DNA of 64,000 nt from an uncultured Scytonema sp. (GCA_937873135.1 CALMVQ010000230.1:1-64000), one strand, 5' to 3'; shown: positions 26,618-35,707, counted from the stretch's first letter. Program-made: numbers and translations. Notes: generated from the letters alone by a model not told the origin.

Positions 26618-27826
26618 CTACTTCTGAGGATAAACCCCTAACTGTACCTCAAAGGTTTGATTTTTACCGTCGCGGTTGATTGCAATTTCCAGTTTGTCGC
26701 CGACTGTGCTCGAATCTATCAATTGCTGAACCTGAGCGGTCGTGTCAACTTGTTTACCTTTAATTTTTTGAATAATGTCCCCAGGATGTATTCCTGCTTT
26801 CTGTGCTGGTGATTTTTCTTGAATTGCTTTAATCGCAATACCGCTATCCTGCTGGATGTTAAGATTATTTTCTTGATTGATCTGTAGTTTCTTCGCAGGA
26901 GAAAGGTCTGTCATCTCAACTCCGAGAAACGGATGTTCCACATGACCTTTTGTAAACAGTTCACCAGCAATGCGAGCAGCGACATCAATCGGGATAGCAA
27001 AACCGAGTCCGCGAGCATCGGCACGGATCGCAGTGTTAATACCAATGACCTCGCCTGAGGCGTTTAATAAAGGTCCACCAGAGTTACCAGGATTAATTGC
27101 TGCGTCGGTTTGGATAAAGGTTACTCGTTTATCTGGAACTCCGACTTGGGCGCTCGTGCGACCAGTTGCACTAACGATACCGATTGTGACAGTATTATCT
27201 AACCCTAAGGGATTGCCAATTGCGATCGCCCACTGTCCTGGGATCAAATTTTGAGAATTTCCCAGTTTGACTGTTGGCAATTTCTCGGCAGAAATTTTTA
27301 CCGCAGCGACATCTGTGATCGAATCGACTCCTACGACTTTCCCCTCAAAAGTTCGACCGTCTTTAAGGGTAACTAGTACTGTATCTGTATCCGCAACTAC
27401 ATGAGCGTTAGTAAGGATTTTGCCATCTTCGCTCACAAGAAATCCAGACCCCGTACCATGCTCAATTCTTTCTTGGGGAATGGGTTCCTCATCCTCTCCA
27501 AAAAATCGCCGTAAGAGAGGATTTTTCAAAGCGTCAGAAATAGGATTTGCCACTTTACGGGTTGCATTAATTCGTACCACCGCAGGTCCAGTTTTCTGTA
27601 CGGAAGCAGCAATAAAATTTACATTATCACCTCCAACAGCCCCAACCCGTGGTTGAGCAGCATTAGGAACAACAGTCTCTGGAGGCATCACTGTTACATT
27701 TCTTAATTCCTGAAATGGATGATTTTGTGGTATAAAATGGCGACTGCCTAACAAGCCTGCACCGCCACCAATCGCCAATAAGGAGACATAAACGGCTAGT
27801 TGCTTCAAAGAAATCTTCATAATCAT
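26618..27826 (-). CDS. HtrA/Deg family serine protease (HhoA-like)
   Basis: 402 residues from ATG 27826, preceded by AAGAGGATT; the longer frame to 27889 adds an unlikely N-terminus. One signal-anchor (residues about 8-26), trypsin-like domain with the catalytic triad in LTNAHVV (His), DSITDVAAVKI (Asp) and GNSGGPLL (Ser), then one PDZ domain (about 305-395, PAQKAGIHPGDIIQKI). Acts in the periplasm or lumen on damaged proteins. Cyanobacteria have three such proteases (HtrA, HhoA, HhoB), and which this is cannot be fixed here. Confidence 0.93.
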   Translation of the reverse strand: MIMKISLKQLAVYVSLLAIGGGAGLLGSRHFIPQNHPFQELRNVTVMPPETVVPNAAQPRVGAVGGDNVNFIAASVQKTGPAVVRINATRKVANPISDALKNPLLRRFFGEDEEPIPQERIEHGTGSGFLVSEDGKILTNAHVVADTDTVLVTLKDGRTFEGKVVGVDSITDVAAVKISAEKLPTVKLGNSQNLIPGQWAIAIGNPLGLDNTVTIGIVSATGRTSAQVGVPDKRVTFIQTDAAINPGNSGGPLLNASGEVIGINTAIRADARGLGFAIPIDVAARIAGELFTKGHVEHPFLGVEMTDLSPAKKLQINQENNLNIQQDSGIAIKAIQEKSPAQKAGIHPGDIIQKIKGKQVDTTAQVQQLIDSSTVGDKLEIAINRDGKNQTFEVQLGVYPQK

Positions 27827-28655
27827 AATCCTCTTGGGCGTGTGCAAACCGTGCGGCTTCAGCCCACGGAGAAAACACGAATGGCACATTTTACAGCAGT
27901 CAAAATATCTTTAAATACCATTACCGCAAAGTCTGCCGGGGGATCTTCCCAAGAGCGAGCTTTGCGCCTTAGGGTTACTTAACAAGCGTGTGCTATTGTG
28001 TTGTACTCTCAGTACGACAATTACTACTGAGAGTTGTTCCCCCTGTACGTATAACTGTTTTACTCCCTTAGAGCCTCCCCAAAAGGGCGTAATGTTAGCA
28101 AGTTTCAATGTTGTCAGTCGCTACTATCCGCTTCAGCACTGCTTTACCCTTTTAAAACTGTTTAACCAATCTGTTCTAGAGTCACCCTAATCAGTCTTGA
28201 GTCTTGAGTGTAAAAAAGAATAGTCAAAAGTTACTTCTTTGTCTTTATTTGTGATCAGCACTCAGGACTGATTATGGCACTTGTCGATAACGTCGTCAGT
28301 TAGACTTAGACGAAAAAGCTAGTGCAACAAGGCAAAAGTAAAAAGGCACTCATAATGAAATCCTTATATATCAAGCTTTTGGTTTGAGATTTACTGGTAA
28401 GTTATTTCAGCCAGCCTGCACTAGCAGCCAAGGGACCGGCAGGTTCGCTTTCTTCGTCTCCCCTTGGGAGAAGCCCCTCCGGTGCCTCACGGGTTGCTGA
28501 CGCTCAAGCACAGCAATGAAGATGCGCTGTTTCTAAGTTTAGTCGAACAATTAGGACACATAGTCATTAGTCGATAGTCATTGAAGTTTGTAGTTATGCG
28601 TTAGCGCAATCATAAAAAGTACAATCTAAAAATATTAATCTCTTCACTTGCATAC
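27827..28655. other. Intergenic region with repeat elements
   Basis: 829 bp between divergent protease and peptidase genes. Holds an imperfect inverted repeat ACTCTCAGTA(C) / TACTGAGAGT (28005-28035), heptads GTCTTGA near 28194, a CTAGTGCA-ended element (28318-28425), a GC-rich hairpin TCCCCTTGGGAG-A (28458-28470) and GTTTGTAGTTATGCGTTAGCGC (28589-28610), which is a degenerate copy of the palindrome at 33097. No gene seen. Confidence 0.55.
28318..28425. mobile_element. CTAGTRC short inverted-repeat element, copy A
   Basis: Ends GCTAGTGCA / TGCACTAGC; interior starts ACAAGGCAAAAGTAAAAAG and ends near GTTATTTCAGCCAGCC. 108 bp, diverged member of the family at 29572, 29679 and 38419. Confidence 0.7.
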
Positions 28656-29570
28656 ATGAGATTTCGCCATTGTGTCCTCCTTTTCTGTAGCTTGATTGGT
28701 GCTTTTGGGTTAGTCAATACACTGACTCATCCCTCGCTCGCACAAGTTTCTGCATCAGGTTGCCCAACTTCAGCCCTAGACCGCTTTCAGCGCCACAAAG
28801 TTGCACCAGGCGAAACTCTAGAGACTATAGCGCAGCACTATAATCTCAATTTAGCAACTATTATCGCCCTGAATCCAACTCTACAAAACGGTAGGATTAC
28901 CGTTGGTAGCGAAATTCAAATTCCTCCTTACAATGGAATTGTCGTCCAAGTACCTCAAGGTCAAACCTGGCGACAAGTAGGGGTTAAGTACAAAATCCGT
29001 CCCGGTGTATTATTTGAAGCAAATGGATGTCAGAAAAATCCCAGAATCGTATTTATTCCGACTATAAGTCGCTCGCCTAATCGTCGAATCGCGGAATCTC
29101 CCACACGACAACTGCCGAATAATCTAGCAACAGAACAGGGAGCTACTCCTACTCTGAGCAAATTAGCTGGATATCCTCTACCAAAAGTCGCAAAAATAGC
29201 TTTACCATACGGTTGGCAGACGAATCCAAAGACAGGTGAAGTTTTCTTTCACAGTGGTCTAGATTTGCTAGCAGCAAAAGGAACGCCTGTACAAGCGATC
29301 AGCGATGGAACAGTAGCTTTTGCTGGTGAAAAAGGTACTTATGGGAAACTAGTTATTATTAATCATAGTGGAGGATTACAAAGCCGTTATGCCCAACTTG
29401 ACAGTATCAAGGTCTCTATTGGTCAGCAAGTGAAAAAAGGTGACTTGTTGGGAACTGTGGGTACAACAGGCACACTTATTTTGAGTCAGCCCTATCTTCA
29501 TTTTGAAGTGCGTTCTAGCTCAGATCTTGGTTGGGTAGCTCAAGATCCAAAAATCTATCTGCAACAATAA
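28656..29570 (+). CDS. LysM and M23 peptidase domain cell-wall protein
   Basis: 304 residues. Signal peptide of about 29 residues ending SLA-Q. LysM domain at about 48-92 (HKVAPGETLETIAQHYNLN... then IQIPP) for peptidoglycan binding, a low-complexity linker, and an M23 metallopeptidase domain at about 188-300 with HSGLDLLA (zinc His and Asp), SRYAQLDSI and LHFEVR. Such proteins are endopeptidases or, if residues are lost, amidase activators (EnvC/NlpD type); here the zinc ligands appear intact. Confidence 0.92.
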   Translation: MRFRHCVLLFCSLIGAFGLVNTLTHPSLAQVSASGCPTSALDRFQRHKVAPGETLETIAQHYNLNLATIIALNPTLQNGRITVGSEIQIPPYNGIVVQVPQGQTWRQVGVKYKIRPGVLFEANGCQKNPRIVFIPTISRSPNRRIAESPTRQLPNNLATEQGATPTLSKLAGYPLPKVAKIALPYGWQTNPKTGEVFFHSGLDLLAAKGTPVQAISDGTVAFAGEKGTYGKLVIINHSGGLQSRYAQLDSIKVSIGQQVKKGDLLGTVGTTGTLILSQPYLHFEVRSSSDLGWVAQDPKIYLQQ

Positions 29571-29571
29571 A

Positions 29572-29682
29572 CTAGTACAACAAGGCAAAAGTAAAAAGTC
29601 AAAAGTAAAAAGAAAGAACACTTATTTTATAAGCTTTTTACCTATTTCAGATGGGTGGGTTATTTCCGCCGCTCTGTACTAG
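29572..29682. mobile_element. CTAGTAC short inverted-repeat element, copy B
   Basis: 111 bp, ends CTAGTAC / GTACTAG. Interior CAACAAGGCAAAAGTAAAAAG ... GGTTATTTCCGCCGC. Begins right after the stop codon of the M23 gene and shares its last CTAG with copy C. Confidence 0.85.
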
Positions 29683-29789
29683 TACAACAAGGCAAAAGTA
29701 AAAAGTAAAAAGTAAAAAGAAAGAACACTTATTTTATAAGCTTTTTACCTATTTCAAATGGGTGGCTTATTTGCGCCGCGCGGTACTAG
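29679..29789. mobile_element. CTAGTAC short inverted-repeat element, copy C
   Basis: 111 bp, nearly identical to copy B and in direct tandem with it, overlapping by CTAG. Its final CTAG forms the TAG stop codon of the minus-strand gene that follows. Confidence 0.85.
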
Positions 29790-30826
29790 GGAGATGGAAT
29801 TCCCCACTCCCTAATCTCGCTAGATTTCACTAAATGCATCCCAGCGCTAGCAAATCTCTCAAAAGCGGAATTAGCTGCTTCAGTGTAGTCCACGACATTC
29901 TTAACGACGACAGAGGATGTACAATCTTCTAACAAGTAGACTTTTTTTGCTAAATTGGGGTCTACTTGCTGAATTTCTGTTAATAAATCGTCAATTGTCC
30001 AAGCAACGCAATGACTTTTTGCTTGACCTCCAATAATTACGGCATCAAATTCTAAAAGTTGCTGAATCAGCTGCGTATTTTTTTGGGCAATTGAGCTTTG
30101 ATTAAAACTCTCTAAAACTTCTGGACGTAAGATAGAATAGTTTTCTGTTAAAGGATTGTGACCTTTGATTTCAAATTGCGCCTGACTATTTCGAGCAATG
30201 CTGTGAAAAAATATTGCTTCTTCAACAGCAGAAACTAAAGCATGACCGATACCGCCAAGCATGGAGTGATAAAACCAAATAGTCAGCGGATATTTACCAT
30301 CTTGACTGAGTTTTTTAACGTAGTAGTAAGCGTGTTTTTCTAAGACTTTGTAGTCGGATTTAAGACTATAAGCAACGGCTGGGTTAACTTTCCAAATACC
30401 TTGTTCTACATCTTTTAGGGTGATATTAGTGGCAACTGGTATGGGGTGTTCACCTACGGCATTTACCCAAAATATAGGGTGAAAAATTTGCATTGCCGTA
30501 TGGGTATCCATCGTAGGTATAATTTTTGTAATTATCCCTAAGTTCTGATAGATAAATTCACATAAGCGGAGGTTATCGTCCACTGCTCCAGTACCGGATC
30601 TGCCACTGACAAATAATTCAAATTCGGGAATGCAAAAGGTATTTTGTAGATCAATAAGAAGTAGGCAAATGCGGGTTTTATCTTCAGATGCAGGTTTAAT
30701 ATCATTTTTCTTTGCCCATTTTTTTGCTTCGTCCGCACGTTGTTGGTAAGGTACACGCCAAACTTCGCTGACTTTTTGACGATTAAAGTGTGGAGGAATT
30801 GGTAGTTGGGTTGTTTGGGTGTTCAT
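29786..30826 (-). CDS. Isochorismatase/nicotinamidase-like cysteine hydrolase
   Basis: 346 residues, longer than the usual 180-230. Catalytic pattern of the superfamily: Asp in CLLLIDLQNTFCIP, and the nucleophile Cys in IIGGQAKSHCVAWTIDDLL, followed by VYLLEDCTSSVV. Additional N-terminal and central segments (about residues 1-50 and 140-230) enlarge it, as in a bacterial group often annotated as nicotinamidase-like. The substrate is not evident. The stop codon TAG is contributed by the end of a repeat element, so the natural C-terminus may have been changed. Confidence 0.82.
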   Translation of the reverse strand: MNTQTTQLPIPPHFNRQKVSEVWRVPYQQRADEAKKWAKKNDIKPASEDKTRICLLLIDLQNTFCIPEFELFVSGRSGTGAVDDNLRLCEFIYQNLGIITKIIPTMDTHTAMQIFHPIFWVNAVGEHPIPVATNITLKDVEQGIWKVNPAVAYSLKSDYKVLEKHAYYYVKKLSQDGKYPLTIWFYHSMLGGIGHALVSAVEEAIFFHSIARNSQAQFEIKGHNPLTENYSILRPEVLESFNQSSIAQKNTQLIQQLLEFDAVIIGGQAKSHCVAWTIDDLLTEIQQVDPNLAKKVYLLEDCTSSVVVKNVVDYTEAANSAFERFASAGMHLVKSSEIREWGIPSP

Positions 30827-31214
30827 AATTACAGCTTTTTTGTCTCACGCATTCGGCGTAGCCGTTCCCGTAGGGTAGGCGCTAAATTACATATTCACAG
30901 GAGTTACTCAGCCAAAAGTTGACCATTGACTCGTTCATATTCATCCTCAAGAAGCCACTCTTGGGGGTAAACTAAATCTGATCAAAACTATACAGTCATC
31001 ACAGAAGTGCCTTTAATTGCTGCTTTCATCTGACTTGGTCGTGGCTTTTACACGTTTTAGGACATTTGTGGATTTTTGTCTAGATTTAAGCTTTCCTGCT
31101 TAACCGCTAGGCAGTCCTAAGTCATTCGTGAAAAATGAGAATCGCGATTTCTTAGAGTAATCGCGATTCTAAGACTTTCAATTTTCACAACTCATATAGG
31201 ATGGCATATGAAGT
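30827..31214. other. Intergenic region with dispersed repeat and terminator
   Basis: 388 bp. Near 30852-30885 there is a GGCGTAGCCGTTCCCGTAGGGTAGG-type Nostoc repeat, and a terminator-like hairpin at 31138-31170 belongs to the gene at 31215. No ORF is convincing. Confidence 0.5.
31132..31170 (-). terminator. Rho-independent terminator
   Basis: Perfect 12-bp stem AGAATCGCGATT / AATCGCGATTCT with a 9-nt loop; on the minus strand it is followed by CATTTTTCA. It lies 45 bp after the stop of the gene at 31215-31874. Confidence 0.75.
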
Positions 31215-31874
31215 CTAAGTTTTCTCTTTAGTGACTAACCGTCCTTCCTTGTGTGCTTGACGTAGAGCGATCGCTTCTGCAACAATATGCTGAGCGCTTA
31301 ACCCTTCTTCGTCCATCATTTTTTGTAAGGTAATTCCAGTCCGATCATCTTGTTCGTGAATGGGTGGGATTTGGCAGTACCGACGACCATTATTCATCCG
31401 TCTCCAGATACTGGGTAACTCTTGTTTTGGCACTCTTGGTTTGCGTTCTTGCGTGATGAGTTCCCGAACTGCTTCTTGAGTGACTGCAGTTAAGTCTAGA
31501 AGTCTATCAATGACTGGCTGGTACTTCTTGCTGTTCTCAGCTAGCTGATATATTGTTCTTGGCTCAATTCGTGTTAACTCCTCAGGTGAAAACTTTTGGA
31601 ACGCCGCAGCTACCTTTAAGTATTTTTTCTCCTCGCCCGAAAAGCCAAATTCGCGGAGCAGTTTTTTGTATTCTCTAAGCGATCGCGTCTTTTTAAAGTG
31701 AGCTAACAAAAAGGCATATCGTAAAATAGTTTCAGTAGCATCCGATAGCGATTGAAAGGAAAACTTTTGGTAGCTTGTATTTGCTACTTTTTCCTCGTAC
31801 TGTTCAAACTTAGGTTGAGTAATTGCTTGCTTGTCAACTGGGGTTGCAACCGCACCCTGTAGTTGTGTAATCAT
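31215..31874 (-). CDS. Unknown cyanobacterial protein
   Basis: 219 residues, basic, helix-rich, no membrane segment. Contains LLREFGFSGEEKKYLKVAAAFQKF, PRTIYQLAENSKKYQPVIDRL and a conserved-looking IWRRMNNGRRYCQIPPI. The end (EGLSAQHIVAEAIALRQ) resembles a small DNA-binding or adaptor helix pair. Possibly DNA-associated by charge; no family recognised. It has its own terminator and is probably monocistronic. Confidence 0.7.
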   Translation of the reverse strand: MITQLQGAVATPVDKQAITQPKFEQYEEKVANTSYQKFSFQSLSDATETILRYAFLLAHFKKTRSLREYKKLLREFGFSGEEKKYLKVAAAFQKFSPEELTRIEPRTIYQLAENSKKYQPVIDRLLDLTAVTQEAVRELITQERKPRVPKQELPSIWRRMNNGRRYCQIPPIHEQDDRTGITLQKMMDEEGLSAQHIVAEAIALRQAHKEGRLVTKEKT

Positions 31875-32091
31875 TATAATATTGACCTCATACTAGATCT
31901 TTCTAGAAGGCAATGCTGAGTTATGGCTGTTGGAGCGATCGCGATTCGCAATTGTGTAGCTACGACTTTAGGTTTGTTGTCGCTATTGTCTTTGGGTTAT
32001 TATGATAGAACACTTGTACTTATTATAGAACATTTGTACTAATATTTAGGGCAAAAATTTCCAAAAATACTAAAACTTTATGGAACAGTGA

Positions 32092-32991
32092 GTGAAAAAA
32101 ATCTGGCTGCTGGCGGGAACACTGGTGGGATTAGGGATACTGTTATTTATCTTGCGTTCATCAAAGCATTCTGTACTGATGAGTGCCGTTGTCCCAAAAG
32201 AGACACAATCACCAGAGCCAATTATTCAGTATGAGGAGAAAACTCTAGCACAAGGTGTAGTCCGCAGCCTGCTGATTCCATCTCACAGTCGATTTTTAGT
32301 AACACCCGCATTATCAGCTCATGTAAATACTGTAGAGGAATTTGCCCACAAGCATCGAACTATCGCGATCATAAACGGTGGCTTTTTTGACCCAATCAAC
32401 CAAAAAACCACCTCAGTTGTTGTTCTACAAGGAAAACTGGTAGCCGATCCCAAACGAAATGAGCGACTGGTAAATAATCCTGACTTAAAACCCTACCTAG
32501 GGAAAATCCTCAATCGCACAGAATTCCGACGGTACCTTTGTGAGGAAAGCATTCGTTATGATATTGTCCTCCATCGCGAGCTTACACCAACGGGTTGTCA
32601 ATTAATTGATGCCTTAGGTGGTGGTCCTATGATCTTGCCAGAACTAACCTTAGTGCAAGAAGGGTTTTTGGATAACGTTAACAGAAGAGACGCCCTTGGT
32701 AGTACTCAGCCCAATGCTAGAACTGCTGCGGGTATTACCCATGATGGCAGTGTTATTTTGGTCATGGTATCTCAAAAGCCCAACGCTGGTAGTGGGATGT
32801 CTTTACCAGAATTAGCGAACTTTATGAAAACTTTGGGCGTTGAAAAAGCAATGAATTTAGATGGGGGAAGCTCGTCTTCTCTCTATTACAAAGGTAAAAG
32901 CTTTTATGGAAAAGTTGATGAACAGGGTTATCCTATCAAGCGATCAGTGAAGTCAGTTTTACTGGTGCAGGAATTAGACAGCGAGCAGTAG
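32092..32991 (+). CDS. Phosphodiester glycosidase family protein (NAGPA-like, DUF2233)
   Basis: 299 residues from GTG 32092. N-terminal membrane anchor (residues about 4-21), then the NAGPA-type core: IAIINGGFFDP, ALGGGPMIL, NARTAAGITHDGSVILVMV and MNLDGGSSSSLYYKG. Eukaryotic NAGPA uncovers mannose-6-phosphate; bacterial relatives cleave phosphodiester-linked sugars, for instance in cell-wall polymers. It is exported and probably membrane-tethered. Confidence 0.88.
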   Translation: MKKIWLLAGTLVGLGILLFILRSSKHSVLMSAVVPKETQSPEPIIQYEEKTLAQGVVRSLLIPSHSRFLVTPALSAHVNTVEEFAHKHRTIAIINGGFFDPINQKTTSVVVLQGKLVADPKRNERLVNNPDLKPYLGKILNRTEFRRYLCEESIRYDIVLHRELTPTGCQLIDALGGGPMILPELTLVQEGFLDNVNRRDALGSTQPNARTAAGITHDGSVILVMVSQKPNAGSGMSLPELANFMKTLGVEKAMNLDGGSSSSLYYKGKSFYGKVDEQGYPIKRSVKSVLLVQELDSEQ

Positions 32992-33096
32992 TCCAACGCA
33001 TGACTTGTACTCAGCACTCTTGATGCTGAGTACGAGAATTTCTTACTTAGTACAGGATTGCACAAGTTCGTGATGCTCAGGAAAATAATGTCTATA

Positions 33097-33136
33097 GTTC
33101 GTAGTTGCGCTTTAGCGCTAAAGCGCAACTACGAAC
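33097..33136. repeat. 40-bp perfect palindrome
   Basis: Twenty bases GTTCGTAGTTGCGCTTTAGC followed directly by their exact reverse complement. Degenerate copies lie at 28589-28610 and 38783-38838, so this is a dispersed REP-like element. It sits 148 bp downstream of the RiPP cluster. Confidence 0.9.
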
Positions 33137-33284
33137 CAAAACGCCACGAATTTATGAAACGTTGTACTTAGTAACCTGAGTTCGACGTAAAAAAAATCGG
33201 ATAACTAGGCAGAAAAGGGGTTGTATGGTAGCGATCGCCCAAGGGGCACAAGCATTGCTGATCGCCCGGACTCACATCTTTGGC

Positions 33285-34379
33285 TCAGTCCAATAGTGTG
33301 TAGATATCTTCCGAGTTAGGATTGAGATAGGGATGCTCTATGTCAAGCCCTAACCGCTCAAAGTTTTGGATGATATATTTCATCCGAGCTTGTTTTGATT
33401 CATCACCGTTTTGATGAGCTTCAAGCATTGCATTGGCAACAATTTCGCAGCGGTTTTCTCCAAACTGTTGTTGCAGTCCAAACTTCAGTTCAGAAGCAGG
33501 ATGTTCGGCTAACCCAATACCAGGTGCGAGTACCTTAGTAAATATGGGAACCTGCTCCCGAAAGTGGGATTTATTTTCTGCATAAATCGTCTGTAAGACT
33601 GGCAAAAGAATTTCTTTGTATCGATAAGACTCGTCTGGGTTAAAAGGAAATTTGAGAAATCCTGAGTCATACAACCTGTAGTTCAAAGGGTTATGTAATA
33701 CCTCGAAGGCGAAGGGGACTTTGATTGCATTCAATTTTGTCGTTAAATATTTCATAGTCCAAACAGCAGCTTCAGGACTGAAGTTGAAGTAAACAATGAT
33801 TCCGTCACTGTGAAACTTTAGAGGCGGTAAACCACCTATGCCATCACCATTTGCTCTATACCTATTTCCATTAATAAAGCTGGAAGGTAACGATACTGCT
33901 ACTGGCTCGTTTACAGTAGCTGATTGCAAGGCTAAAGGAAGATGACGCGATCGCTGGATGTGTAGAATCATACCATCGAATTCTGCGGCAAGACTACCAT
34001 CAGCTTCCTGTCTAATAATGCGATATCCTGGGTGAAACCAACCTCTCCCATGATTGTTTCTGTCCAGTTGTTCATAAAATTCCCAGTCTATTTCTCGGGA
34101 ATCTATTTCTTGTAGAATTTGTTCGTTCGTCTTAATTCCTGGGCTTACTTCTGTTGTAAGCGAACCTTCAAAGTAAATGCTATATATAAATTTTAATAAC
34201 TGAGAATTTAAGTACTTATATTGAATTGACTGAGGCATTTTTTGCAGTTGTACCACAGTAGCAGCAGGAGTTACTATCGAAGGGTAGTGAGAATGACTGA
34301 TGCAGAATTTTGAGGATTCTATTTGAATATTGCCAGCAATATCGTATAAAGTCTCCTGTAAAGTAGGTGGGAATTGCAT
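33285..34379 (-). CDS. HopA1-family lyase, second copy (Y2) of the lanthipeptide cluster
   Basis: 364 residues, last gene of the RiPP cluster. Similar along its length to the 36001-37119 protein: KFCISHSHY near residue 23, YFNFSPEAAV, FTKVLAPGIGLAEHP and NRCEIVANAMLEA. HopA1-fold proteins are the phosphate-eliminating lyases (LxmY type) of class V lanthipeptides and the TvaD partner in thioamitides, where they convert phospho-Ser/Thr to dehydroamino acids. Function here is inferred from the fold, pairing with a kinase and the adjacent precursor. Starts 57 bp after kinase K2. Confidence 0.8.
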   Translation of the reverse strand: MQFPPTLQETLYDIAGNIQIESSKFCISHSHYPSIVTPAATVVQLQKMPQSIQYKYLNSQLLKFIYSIYFEGSLTTEVSPGIKTNEQILQEIDSREIDWEFYEQLDRNNHGRGWFHPGYRIIRQEADGSLAAEFDGMILHIQRSRHLPLALQSATVNEPVAVSLPSSFINGNRYRANGDGIGGLPPLKFHSDGIIVYFNFSPEAAVWTMKYLTTKLNAIKVPFAFEVLHNPLNYRLYDSGFLKFPFNPDESYRYKEILLPVLQTIYAENKSHFREQVPIFTKVLAPGIGLAEHPASELKFGLQQQFGENRCEIVANAMLEAHQNGDESKQARMKYIIQNFERLGLDIEHPYLNPNSEDIYTLLD

Positions 34380-34436
34380 GATAGATACTCCTACATCCTG
34401 TTATTGACAGGGTATTGAATCAAAAATTATATTTTG

Positions 34437-35585
34437 TTAAATTGACAGAAATTTTTCTGGCTTGCATAGTAATTGTGCAGCAATGAAAAAATATAGATCC
34501 TGGTGACTTAAAGCCATATCTGGCTGAAGTTGAAATTCTGTGAGGAGTTGATAAATCAAACCAAGTCCAGTAAACTGAATAACCCGCTTGAGAAATTCTG
34601 GATAATCTTCTAAAATCTTTGGATAAGTATTAATATAAGCTTTTGTCATGGCGACAATTGAAGGACGAACGACTTCTAGAGGGATTGTGGCTAGCTGTAT
34701 AGATTTTTTGATTTCAATAGCAGGATGCACAATCATACTGTTGAGCCAGAAGAGAAAATAGCCAAGAATTGCTTTTCCTAAATCGCAAGCTGGATCACCC
34801 CAACTACATGCTTCCCAATCAATAATCTTAATTAGGCTTTTATCAGAATCCTGAATTTCCGATACTAACTTCTGCCAATGTCTAGGTATGAAAATCTTAT
34901 GAAATTGAATATTATTGTGTGTTAAACAACAGTGACGATGATTCAACACCAGCTCTGTAACGACTTCCCTCACAGCCTCAGATTGTTGAAAAACCCCAAG
35001 AAATCTCCAAGAAAGTGATTGACTCTTCTTTAAACTCTCAGGTTCAATACGGCTGACAAGATAGTCAGAAAGATAATCAGGATAAGGCAGTTGGTAGTTA
35101 AGTTTAGATTCTTCCAGTTTAGTCAGAAAAGTGTAGCACGCCTGAGAACTCATCGTCTGTGAATGTAGCTTTGCCAAAGTCGTTCCCACCAATTCTGCAA
35201 GTGTATTTGGGAAAGCTTCCTGATTTTTATAAGAACTTTGTAAGGTAATATAATCATTTGGACATTTGTATATTAGTATCGAATTGCTGTCATCAAAATG
35301 CAGGACTTCTGGAGTTAATGATGAAGCATAATCTAAATCTTTGTGAGACTGTAAAAAATTATAAAGCTTCCATTGTTTAGAAATCCTATCATCGTGATAA
35401 AGGCTTTTATAATGAGGTGTCTGCTTAACTAATAGCTTTTCCTGCTTTTGAGGGATATCGATTACCCAATCAAAAGTATTGCTACATTTAATGTCCAACT
35501 TCAGATAGTCTAAGTCGTCTTTCTTGAATATACCAGCACTTATCAAGTAAGGAAATAAGTTTTTAGATTTGAGATAAATTATCAC
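34437..35585 (-). CDS. APH-fold kinase-like protein (K2), probable pseudokinase, of the lanthipeptide cluster
   Basis: 382 residues, aminoglycoside-phosphotransferase fold, homologous to the protein at 37134. N-lobe Lys is kept (EKLLVKQT). The catalytic loop reads THNNIQFHKIF where K1 has THNDLKLNNIL, so the catalytic Asp is Asn and the Mg-binding Asn is also lost. The metal-binding IDWEACSWGDPACDLG segment is retained. It may be a pseudokinase that binds the leader peptide or activates K1 or Y2, or it may have a changed mechanism. It follows the precursor gene after a hairpin. Confidence 0.8.
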   Translation of the reverse strand: MIIYLKSKNLFPYLISAGIFKKDDLDYLKLDIKCSNTFDWVIDIPQKQEKLLVKQTPHYKSLYHDDRISKQWKLYNFLQSHKDLDYASSLTPEVLHFDDSNSILIYKCPNDYITLQSSYKNQEAFPNTLAELVGTTLAKLHSQTMSSQACYTFLTKLEESKLNYQLPYPDYLSDYLVSRIEPESLKKSQSLSWRFLGVFQQSEAVREVVTELVLNHRHCCLTHNNIQFHKIFIPRHWQKLVSEIQDSDKSLIKIIDWEACSWGDPACDLGKAILGYFLFWLNSMIVHPAIEIKKSIQLATIPLEVVRPSIVAMTKAYINTYPKILEDYPEFLKRVIQFTGLGLIYQLLTEFQLQPDMALSHQDLYFFIAAQLLCKPEKFLSI

Positions 35586-35651
35586 AAAGAACCTTTTTTA
35601 GCTGATAATTGAGTTTTTCTAAAAAGTATTTAATTAAGTTAAAACTTTGAA

Positions 35652-35691
35652 TTTCATCATAGAGTTTGCTGTAACTCGCTCTATGATGAAA
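35652..35691 (-). promoter_or_regulatory. Hairpin between precursor gene and K2 (attenuator or processing stem)
   Basis: Perfect 13-bp stem TTTCATCATAGAG / CTCTATGATGAAA with a 14-nt loop, 16 bp after the precursor stop. No long U-run follows. In RiPP operons such stems let the precursor transcript exceed those of the enzymes. Confidence 0.7.
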
Positions 35692-35707
35692 ATAGACCAA
35701 AAGAGTT

